This document shows, one piece after another, positions 13,101 to 25,100 of a DNA stretch of 64,000 bases. Each line of letters opens with the position of its first letter. Positions within the stretch are counted from its first letter, which is position 1. The DNA lies in contig NC_092702.1 of the NCBI RefSeq assembly GCF_964275005.1, positions 9,854,528 to 9,918,527 on the forward strand, in the 5' to 3' direction. The stretch comes from Diadema setosum. Its lineage: Eukaryota; Echinodermata; Echinoidea; Diadematoida; Diadematidae. Made by a program: the position numbers and the translations under genes. The notes under the pieces were generated by a model, which saw only the letters and a list, made by a program, of their open reading frames with translations, had not been told where the DNA came from and did no database searches.

Positions 13101-16100
13101 TGAAATTGACAAACTTTGCTGACTGAGCTGCATGACAATAATGTTCAAATGCATGATAAACACTTCAACATACAAGTTTTGATAATTATGCTATCACTAT
13201 TAAGAGATCTATGCCCAAATATCATCATGTTGTTAAACCATTTACTGAATGGTTTAAACTCCAACCCTACTATCTATGGACCTTGATGATCTAGTGGCTC
13301 AGAGATTTTTGTTTGTTTGGTTGTTTTTGTTTAAGAATATGGCATTTATTTTCAACCAGTATCCATTCAGAGCTTCAGATTTGCTCAATATTAGAGACTC
13401 TGGTGACATACAGAATCCATGCACTTTAGATTCTTGGAAGTGGAAACAATGAAATTGAAGAGTGCCTTTTACATTGACTGTCAAAAGTTTACATGTATTA
13501 CGTGGGATATGGTTTGGCCAAATGTAGACTCATCTTCTGCTGTCAAGACAAGAAATTTCATCTGTTCTATATTTTTTCAAGAAGAACTAAATTGACTTAA
13601 TATATCTTTTTTCTGCATGACTAATTTGCTTCCATTTTTGCTTATGTCACTGGTGAGCTTATCTTTCACAGTCAAAATGGATTAGTGCTATAATGATTGC
13701 ACAGGTTTATCATCTCTTTCAAAAAGAAAATCTGATTTGATTGAACTGATTATAACACAGAATAATGTTAAGTTTCAGTGAACTAAATCTATGATTTGGA
13801 AATATGAATGCATGAAGATTTGTGTTCTTTTTTATGTTTTCTATATTGAACTCATATCATACATGCAAAGTTGGGTATATTCTGGCTATTAAAGCTCTGT
13901 CTGTCTTACCTCACAGTCATCATCCCAGTTGGTAAACTCAAAAGTGGCAAACTCAGGACATATTTGCAGATTGTCAAGGGACACTCCTGCATAGATTTCT
14001 ACACAAAAACAAACACAAAGAAACGGTCAGAACAATCACTACTGCCACTTCTCTTGTATAATTATTGCTCTTTCAAGACTCATGAGAACATTCGCATACC
14101 CGACATGTGGTAAGTAAAGATTTTATGGTTTCGGAAAACAGTCAGTTGTCCTGGTGATATATAAAGAGTTGATTAATATCATCCCCATCATTCACAGTAG
14201 TATTTCCAGCGTGACACTTATACAAAGATTATACATGTATTTCCAATATGGATAAGTTATTTTATATTTCTGTAATACCTTTTTGTCTATGACCTCATCA
14301 CATCCAAAGATGAGCTGTGATTGTCCCTGGAACCACTTTAGCAAAATACATATAATTAACTGAACTACAGTTATTACTGATGCACACCAAATCAACAGAA
14401 AGAGCCAGAGGGTACTGTATACGCCATATATTTCGCGAGTCTAAATTTTCACGAATTGGGAATTCGTGACAATTTCGCGAGTGGTTAAAGGTGCATAGTC
14501 CCCGTAGTGTAGAAGGAGCTGTTGATGATACTGCCGATCACCGTTAGCATTGATACGAAGATTACCGAAGTTGAGCTGTCATCAAGAGTGAAGTGCGTAG
14601 GTGTTGCTATAAAGTAACTTTGCCTTCATTGTCTTCTCTGCGTATTGCGCAGTCTGTAGTAATGCTAGGGTGCGTGCGTATGTGCTTCTTATTATGACTT
14701 CACAAAAGAAGTTTGCTAAAGCTGTCATTCCTCTCAGCTGAATCATGAGCCGAACTGTGATCGGACCACTGACTACAGTGAATCGGACTTCTTTGGACTC
14801 AGGGAAGTGGGCCAAAGCGTAAGCGCTAAAGAGGAGTCGATAGCATAGGTCTCTATAGGAAACTTGCCCCCTGCGCCCGCGTACGCATTTGACTATAACA
14901 CCCGGACCATGCACCTTTAAACTCGCGAACATGGAGTCGTGTACTGAACGGGGAAGTGTACATGCGTATATCACATTCATAAGGTGATCAGAGTCAATAT
15001 TTTTGAGTGTCTTTAATTTCGCGAATAGCACCTGACTCGTGAAATTCGCGAAAATAAAAACCTCGCGAAATATTTGGAGTATACAGTATACAGTAAACTA
15101 AACTGAATCAGATACTCAGTACTCTTGTAGGGATCAGTAGAGGCAAAAAGACCCATGGTACTACTTTCCCTATGGTCAATTCTCATTTCCTTAACAGCCA
15201 TTGGTTGTAAGTCCTGAAAAGTCTTCACCTCTGACGTCACTCATGTCAACAGTCGTCTGTGTTCCAATGTCTGATTTTGCTGCTTCCCCCTCTGTGCTGA
15301 GAACGGTGTTGGAGTCCAGGAGCAGCTCACAACCATCATCTCTGCAGTGGAGGTGGTTGAGAAGGAGTCCAAAGGAGCCACCCTCATCAAATGCAGCAGA
15401 GGTACGCTGGAACAGTGGATCAGGCTTTTAAAAAGAAACAAAAAGAAACATTTTTGTTCATCAGATAATTGTAAAGTCTGCAATATTTGATTTCACAGCA
15501 AGAAGTCCATCACACACTCACAGGGTTTGAGTTTCGATATCTATAAATGTTATTTATTTTGTAATGGAAAATGAGCCTCAGCCAATAACAATTTGATTTA
15601 CACATATTATTTGGTTTCAGACCATCAAAATCCAAGCTCTTAGCACTTTAAGAATATAATAATAATAATGATAGTGAGACTCTTATTAAAAAAATATTAA
15701 CCAATAAAAGAAGTTTAGATATTTCCTCCGTCTTTCCAAGAATACATATATGATATGTTGAAGTCCCAGTCGATTTTTGCATTCAATACACAATATCCCA
15801 TAAATTTGGACTTTAAGAAAAAGATTTAAATGTATATGCTTTCAAAAGAAATCATTCCTACACCTGCTCCCAGCTTGAGGTTGAAATCATAGAGGAAAAA
15901 TGCAGAGATGCAAGCATTATTGGCATCTTTAGGGGTTAATACAGTACACTTTACTACTGGCAGGGCAGTACAGTCATAGTTTTAAACTGAATGTAAAAAA
16001 AAAACCATAATTTAGCATAACTACCTCAAAACCAAGATCCAGCTTTGTCACATTGATATTCTTTAGGTTGGTCTCCAATGTGTTGGAATGACGTACCTGT

Positions 16101-19100
16101 AGGAAGCAAATATACACAAAGGGAATATACAAGTTAGGAGTCTTAGTATGGTTCGAGGAAACCGGCAGAAATAAAACAAGATAAAAAGAAATCTTTCTTT
16201 GAAAATCACATGAAAAGGATGCTTCTTGTGTGCAAGACAGCTTGATACATGAATGCATTCTACAGTTTGTCCATTTTTTATTTTTATTTTTGTTTTTTGC
16301 ACTCTCATGTGTTCGACGGATGACATAAGAAATTCTGTTACTGAGAAAGAGTGGGACTACAATCAAAATTTTATCATATGAACGTGCACAGGTTGTCTCT
16401 AAGGAATATATCCCAATACTAACTCAGGTAGTTTCCTATTTCGATCTGCAACCAGATTTCTTTCAATGAAACAGAAAATAAACCTGATGGGAAGGGGACG
16501 TATTGCTCGGAGAATTAAGAGTAATGAACAATATGGTACCAACAGGGACCATTGACTCACTCTCTTCTTCTTCTGTTTGTCCTGAGACCCTGGATCATCA
16601 CAACCATCAAGCCCATCTCCCTCTGAATCTGGTAAAAAAAAAAAGGGAAAAAAAACACAAGGAAAGGTAAAAATAGAGACTTTTCTCAACTGAATATTAA
16701 CTTTCAGTGAATGGTTGTACAAGCCTTCCACACAGGTGGGGTATGATCTTGTTTCTGTACTAGCACATATAAGCAGCTGGAGTTTGTGTAACAGAATTTT
16801 GCTGGAGAAAGTTGGTGCATTGATGTCGTTAATCTTCAACAATATTACTAAAAGATTGGAAATACGGCACAGAAGCAACCTTGAGTGATATTTCACATTT
16901 CAAATGGACCCCCCATAAAATTAACTTTCATCATGAATTAAATCTCATCTTTCACAGATAAGACTATGCTTCCAGCACAATGTAGCAGAGTTTACATCAA
17001 CATATGTGTGATAATTGCCCATAATACAGTTAATTTCATCATTTAGATTGTGTACAGACATTTTATTCTATTCTTTTTGTCAAAATATTTTTCTAAAAGT
17101 ATGTATCAAAGTGTCTATGAATTAACATGTGATGTCACAATGATTTAGAATTCTAGAATATACTCGACTAGGGGAGAACGCACGAGAAGTCTCGATGTTT
17201 ACAAAAGTAGTCAAGAAGTACATGTACTAGTAGGCCTATTCACAGAGGGGAAATCCCCCGCTGATAGTTTGTATTTTATGTGTGTGTGTGTGTGTGTGTG
17301 TAGGCTGACATTTTGCCAAAGTATAGGTCAAGTCTTCGTGGTAAAAGCTGATGTGTGAACAAAGTGTGTCAGATGATGAGTCATAATTAGTTAAGAGATT
17401 ATAAAGACTAGCTGTGGGTAGAATCTTCTAGAAGGCTAGACTTTTGAGACAATTTATACATAGGCTGAGTTCCTAAGCCATGAGAGTTCTTCAGGATCTT
17501 GCTGGAGAGAGGCTTATCACTGCCTGCTATTTGGATGTTGTATGTTTGGATGTCAGCATTGATATTTTAGATTTATACACTGACATTTGGAGGCCTGTTA
17601 ACTGTGAATTCTGAAAGCAACTCATCAATCTTCAGCAGTCAAAAATTTTGAATCACTTATCCAGTGGAACTTTATTGGACCATATAGCAGTATTCCAAGA
17701 TTATTTGGAAATGGACTAAGTCCCTCATTACCTCAAGTTTGCTTCCCATGATAATCTGTTTGTAATAGATTTGTTGAATTTATGCCCAGGTATAATTGTC
17801 AGTAAGGATCACTGTATTTTGTATAAATTATATCATTGCCATTTATTTGTAATCATTGACATTTCGTCTTTTCTTTGCTCAAAACACCTCATGAAATGGG
17901 AAAGTAGAAAAGCATATTAAATTTCTCAACTTTGAGCACTAGTTATTTTGTGCAATTTCTTCTGGTCTGAAGTGTGCCATTTAATAACGCATATTAATGC
18001 AGTAACTATTCAGTAAAGATAGGCAGCAAAACGTTACAATTGTTATCTGCCTTCCATGAGAGAGTAGACCTTTATGTTCGAAAAACAAAGACATACAACA
18101 ACAAAGACAACAACAAAAATTTGTCTCACGTTTGCTCTGCCTATCATGTCCGAGACCACCAAGCATCTTGTAGGTTTCAGCATGGATGGCATCCACTCGC
18201 CCTGCGTAGATCTTAGCACTTGCATCCAAAGTACAGCTGGCAACCTGCAAAGGATGACCATGTTTTAGGGGGAGGATGATTCTAGCCATCACACCAAACC
18301 TGGTATTTCATACCTGGACATGACTAGTCAAAACTAGAATTATCACTGAAGGTGATTAATACCCCCGCCCCTGGTGTTGCTTTATAGTATGTGATGTTAT
18401 GAGGGCAATGACGTTAATATCAAGTTTGTGCATTTGTCGAATTGGAAACAGAATAATTTTAGTTTACTGTACAATTACAGAGTTGACACTGAGTATAAAA
18501 CTTACAGCAAATGGAAACATGCTTCCCCCCAGCATCACTACACATACAGACCATCATACACACCAAATTTGACCTTCATAGCTTGAATGGTTTATTTTGA
18601 TACAAAAATGAGTGGTCACCATGGCAACACATTTTCCTAAACTAACACATTGGTGTCTTGCAAAACTACACTTCTAGATCATGATACATACTAAATTTGA
18701 CTTTAATTGCTTGAATGATGAAAAAGTTATTCGATCTGCAAGGTTCTGGTAAAATTGTGGTTACCATGGCAACGGTTTGTGTGACAAACACAAAAATCAT
18801 GTGTTCCACATCTATACCTAAGGGCCATAATGCCCACCAAATTTGGTTTCAATTGCTTGAAAACTGTGGAAGAAGTTCACTCCACAGGATAAAAAACAAC
18901 AACATGCGGTTACCATGGCAACGCACTGTCCGATACAAATACAATGGACATTTTGCAAAACTACACATCATACACACCAAATTGCACCTTCATAGATTAA
19001 ATGGTTCAATTTGATACAAAAAAATGAGTGGTTACCATGGCAACACATTTTTCTTATATTAACACATTGGTGTCTTGCATAACTACACCTCCTGATCATC

Positions 19101-22100
19101 ATTATAGACCTTAATTGCTTGAATGATGTGGAAGTTATTCAATCCACACGGTTTTGGTAAAATTATGGTTACCATGGCAATGCTTTGTCCAACAAACACA
19201 AAACTTATGTGTTCCACATCTATGCCTCAAGGCCATAATGCCTACCAAATTTGATTTCAATTGCTTCAAAACTGTGGAAGTTGTTCATTCCACAAGATTT
19301 CGAAGAAAACATGTGGTTACCATGGCAACACTTTGTCAAGTACAAACACAGAGTGTCTTGCATAACTACACCTATAGATCATCATAGATACCAATTTTGA
19401 AATTGATTGCTTAAATACTATGGAAGTTATTCAATCCACAAGGTTTTGGTAAAATTATGGTTACCATGGCAACGCATTGTCCGACAAACACAAAAAACAT
19501 GTCTTGCACATCTATACCTCAATATCATCATTTACCCTAAGTTTCATTTAAATTGCGTCAAAACTGTAGTTCGCGACGCAAGATTTTGCAACAGACTGAC
19601 CGACCGACCGCCCGCCCGCCCGACCGACCAACATCACAGTGATTCCTATATACCCCCTTCACACTATGTGTGGCGGGGATATAACTACACTTGTCATTCG
19701 GTATAAGCAATACTGACTGTGATACAATCAGTGAATCTTGACAACACATCAGAATAAACTGACTTTGGCATAACAGAATTTTTTTTTGACTAACAGAGCC
19801 GGTATTAAATTCTTGCAACTGAAGTAGACAGATTGACATAGAGATACAAGTTAAGGACGTTCCTCAGTTGAATTTGTGCGCATCCTAGCTGCGCAGGTTG
19901 GCAGTGATGTAACAGAGCGTAGAAGCGCACGCACGAGTGATGAGCTGAGCTAGTTGAGCTGAGCAGCTGCTAGTAGATCGAGCTAGAGTGTGGTACGTAT
20001 GGATATCCGACAGCTCCCCACTGCGGACGTGCTGGGCGGCCTCGCGTGCCGACTGTACACGTTACAATCTGTACGTACTACGCAAAGTTCAGCGCTCCGA
20101 GCCGCATATGTATGGTCATGGTAGCACAACACTGATCGACGGAGTCGGGAAGCTTGGAAGTGGAACTGAGCTGTTTCCATTTTCAATTCATAGGTCTGTT
20201 TTGTGACATGCAGTTCATTAGCTGTTCATCAACATGGTCAAGTCGAGTGCTAAGGTACCTAGGGCCTATAGGCCCTATAGTCCGGAACTACAGTATTCAT
20301 CGCATAATCGGGACAGGTTGGGAGTAGCAATCACGGCCCCTTTAAGCGGGGTGCCCGATTTCGCGATGAGCACTCACCATACACTAACGGCATACGACAT
20401 GTACATGTAGTGCACACACACACACACACGCATATCGACGTACTGTACATGTACATGAATACACAACCACGCTACCCCTCGGCGCGACCCTCTAGCTCTA
20501 CCTGCATTCTCGCAATGATGTAGAGTAATCGCAACCGGGTTCTTCTTCTGTCACCTCTCTAGCACTTTCTTAAACATTCGTAGAATTCTTGGGACACGTA
20601 GGGCGTTCCGTATAAATACATATCCACAACCATGGGAAATTGTTACCCAGAACTGATGTGGGAACATCAATGAAAAGTCCTTCAATCATTCAATCATCAC
20701 GGCTTGATTGTTTACTTGCCGCGATCACTGCACTGTACATGTGTTGTCAATATGTAGCGATCTAGCTCGCCATATATACACATGTACAGAAAAGCGAAGG
20801 CGGGCAGCGAGCTGAAATGTACGTGTACTGGATGGACGGAGGTCAAAACACACCAGTCCGAAGCTTGCTTTGTAAGTTCGATGTAAACGACAACTGATAG
20901 GGAATCTTTGAAATATTGTTGTTTTTGGTAGATTTTTTGTGTAAAATATCAACAAAATCAAAGATCGCTTGAAGAAGAATTGTCCCGTTTATCAGAGGTC
21001 CCCGCCCGATTATCCAGTGAAAATAACGTGCATTGGAATGTTTCTGGGAAACGTATGTCATTTAAGCGAGGTTCCCGATTATCAGATGCCCGATTATGCG
21101 ATGAATACTGTACTAGTCTACTAGACTAGGTGTTAAAAACAACAACAACAACAACAACAAAACAAACATAATTATGACACACATTTTATCTTTAGGTATA
21201 ACAACTAAAACAATCTGAGCATCTCAGTTAAAAATCTAAATTAGATCTAAACTTGTCATTACTAATACAAAATATTGTGTTTTTTTTTATATTTCTGGTT
21301 ACAAAATACAAGGTCACAAAAGTATTATCAAACAAGTATTTATCACTTTCACCATTCAGATATTAATTTTTGATTACCAAATCTGGTGTAACAAAAGGAG
21401 AATCAAAGAATTATTTTTGTTTCGGGGGGGGGGGGGGGGGGGGGGGTACTCAAGGTACATCTCCATAGTTTACAACACGCACTTGACCAACCACTGCAAC
21501 AACCAACACATGCAATCTACAATATATTAAGATTTGTTTTTCCTTTCAAGGAGGACCGTCAGACTGATGCCAAAACTCCCATTTCCTTATATTTATTCTT
21601 CTTCCTCCATCACTTTCTGCACATGGTTACAGCAAGTGGGTAAAACAAACAAACAAACAAGCATGTCAATGTGGAGTTTTCTGCTTGCGTCCACATAATA
21701 TCATTATGGCTGTGTAAGGGAAATAATAACAAAAAACGCACATGGACCTTCCTTTCTGGATATTTTTTTCACCATATCACTGCAAAAATGACACGTTTTT
21801 TGTTTGTTTTTTGAAAAAAGAAAAAAAAGAAAATGGGGTTTTGAGTGAGCCACATGAGATTCATGCATCCTACTGTACCACGGTATATCTATGCATTGGT
21901 TCCTGGCCAGATTTGGGGGGTCTTACATTGATTTCTGTCGCAAGGAGGCTCTGCTAGCACTAAAACGAGCACACGAACCCCCCATTTTTACAATCGTTCT
22001 GCATTAAGTAACCCTTCTGCTACGATTATTGCCTTGATAAAGTTTGCTAAAAATGACATGGGTTTTGAATGTACAGCATGACATTCATGAACCCCATCTG

Positions 22101-25100
22101 ATCAGGGCACCCATGATAGGTTCCTGACCAGATTTTGGGGTCCTAGGATGATTTCTATCATATGGGGGTGCTGCCAGCACAAAAACTAGCACATGAACCC
22201 CCTTTTTTTTATTGTTTTTCTGGAATTAGTAAGCCTTCTTCTACAATTTGGTCAAGTTTCATGAAAATGACATGGATTTGAATGTACAGCATAAGTTTTA
22301 TGAACCCACCTTGTCAGGGCATCCCTGCATAGGTTCCTGACCAGATTTTGGGGACTTACAATGATATGTCACATGGGGGCGCTGCTAGCACAAAAACGAG
22401 CACATGAACCCCCACTTTTTATTGTTTTTCTGGAATTAGTAAGCCTTTTTCTAAGATTTGGTCAAGTTTCGTGAAAATGACATGGGTTTTGAATGTACAG
22501 CATAAGTTTTATGAACCTTGTCCTTTAGCTCACCCCTAACAGAAAACGTCGATGAGAAGGACTAGAGAGATTTCGGTGTTTTCTGCCGCGTAAGGGCGCT
22601 GCTTGCTCAAGAATGAGAGTGTAAACCCTAACTTTGAAACCTTTTCTTCGTTTTGGGTACCTTTTTCTGTAATTCTTGCTAATTTGGAGAAAATAACGTG
22701 GATTTTGAAAGAATTATGGGGATTTAAGTTTGTCATTGCAGATTTTGTTGCCAATCATGGTCTTTATCCTGTAACGCTATCATTTTGGTACAGGACGGCA
22801 GATTAGTCATATTCTTCAAAGTCCCGTATCTAGAAGACAAACAAGCATATGAACCTATAGTTTTATTTACATATTTGGGCTTCGGATGGGTCAAAGTTAC
22901 TGCATGGAAAGTTTGAAGAAAATGATATGGACTTCACTTTAACTGAGGAACGTCCTTCAACAGAATCTAAATTTAAGCTACTTTGAGGTTCCTTCTGATA
23001 ATTTTCTTATCTTCTGAAGATATAAATAAATATAAAGTGACAATGAAAGTGAATGTAAACTTTCTGTGAAAGACCAAGATTTCAGGAATGAAGTGATTTG
23101 ACCATATCTTTCTTTGTGTGTTCATGTGAATGGAGATCAAGGGTTTATTTCAAGTAGTTGTCTACTATACCTACATCTAAAACAATTTCCTCGTAGCTTA
23201 CGTAGTTTACTTGAGTTTTTAGGTTTTACCATAACCAAACACTAAGAGCAAGAAATCATTCAAAATATGTTTTTGTCACTTCGCTGTATCAACCCTCAAA
23301 CTTCTAAAAAACCTGCAGTAATAAGTCAATACATCATACATATATTATAACAACATTTTGATACTCTACTGTAGGTGCTTGATATTTCAGTCATAATGTT
23401 TCATGAATCAAGAGTTGTAAGACAATTACACAGGTGGTTAACTTTGTGATACAAGACATGAATATTGCACTGCTTGTATGTGCTCAGCATATAGGTGTGC
23501 ATGTGCACATAGCTGGCTAGGTTGTGTCTATTTGCAGCTGCTGCCTGCCCATGTTGCAAGTACACACATCACTCTCATTCTCATACTTAGTACTCACGCA
23601 CCTGGACGTCGATATCTTGGAGGGTTGTAAATTTGCAAATTTTTTTCAACTAGCGACATTAAAAAAGATTTAACCCATACAACATATTCAGCAGGCACCT
23701 ACATTGATACTGCATTTGAAATGCAACATGCGGATCTTCAGATAAAGTACACAGAAAATGATATATATTTGTTATATTGCTTTAAACTTACCTGGAAATT
23801 TGTCATCTCCCCTTGCTTTGATTTGAGGAGCTCTGCCATGTAGTCAATGAGGTGGAGACCAAATGCATTCTTGGAATTGATTTTCTGTGTGAATGAAGGA
23901 AAACACAGAATACATCAACATTTGATTTCATTTACTAGTATGTTTCAGGATACTAAAATGTGTAATATGCCACTATACAGAATGGAAATTGCACTACTGC
24001 CATATCAGGGGGAACAACAAATGCTTTTAAACTTCTCTAAATCTGTGTAAAATGTGCATTCTAAAGTTGTGCCAAAATTAATTCACCTTCAGTGGAATTG
24101 ATTTTCTGTGTGAATGAATGCAGACACAGAATACATCAACAATGATTTTATTTGCATTTCAAAATATTGAAATACAATGTGCAATTGCTGCCTTACAAAA
24201 TGAAAATTGTACTATTGTCACATCAGAGGAAAAGATATGTTTTCACTTCTAAAAGTCGGCGTGAAACCTCCATTCTGAATTTACGCCATATTACCCTCCC
24301 CCCACCCCCATCAAAAATTACAGATTTTACTCTATATTAGGGGTTAGTAGTGGTATATCATGTTACATACAGGAATTTCATAATGAGTTATTTAATGCTT
24401 CTCTTTAATGAAGATGATATCTGTATTTAAGGACTCACATTTTCAGCAGACAACTTGATGCAGTTTGAATAATGCTCTGTCAGTTGGCCAGATGAAAGTC
24501 CACCTAGTGGAAGTGACCTCCTAAACAGCAAAGACATTGTGAAAAAACAAAAAAACACAGATCAATTGGAATTAAAAATATGACATTTTACACCCGTACA
24601 GTACTCCTGAGTGATTCAGTACCATTATTTTCCACTGGTAATACTCCATTTTGCCAACTCTAATCTTAACATCCTCAACTTTATGACTATTGATGAACAG
24701 GTATATGAGCAATAGCAGGCTGCTGACATTCACACCTATCAAAATCAGGGAGGCTCCACAGAACATGTTGGCAGATACTTTTGTATGACAAACATCTCTA
24801 TGGGCAAAATATATCTATAATATCAGGAAACCTTTTCTCTCCCCTTAGGACATGAAGATATTTCACTTTCAGGGGGACTTAAATGTACACATGTATATAA
24901 ATATATATCTGTGCAGTACATAGACATTGGCAAAGTTTTTTTTTTTTTTTTTTGCGGGGGGGGGGGGGGGGGGGGAACTCACTCAAGGTAGCTGAAGCGA
25001 AGCCTTCTCCTGAGTGCACCTGTCTATACAGCCGGTCCTGCTAGCTGTCTCAAAGAGCAAAGCGTTTTGTTTCCTAGCTGTTCTTTAGCTCCTTCTTAGC

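Larger units (their letters stand above)
19853..22957. mobile_element. 3.1-kb non-autonomous element with 17-bp perfect TIRs
   Basis: AAGGACGTTCCTCAGTT begins the element and its exact inverse ends it. Target duplication not resolved. The right half (about 21740-22900) is a diverged tandem array of about 210-225 bp units; each has GTTCCTGACCAGATTTTGGG and AGCACATGAACCCCC. A separate TA-flanked MITE (20291-21110) is nested in the left half. No transposase ORF seen. Confidence 0.75.

Noticed and set aside
14582..15031. 149-codon minus-strand frame
   Set aside because: Falls inside a TA-flanked MITE in an intron; no transposase or other motif.
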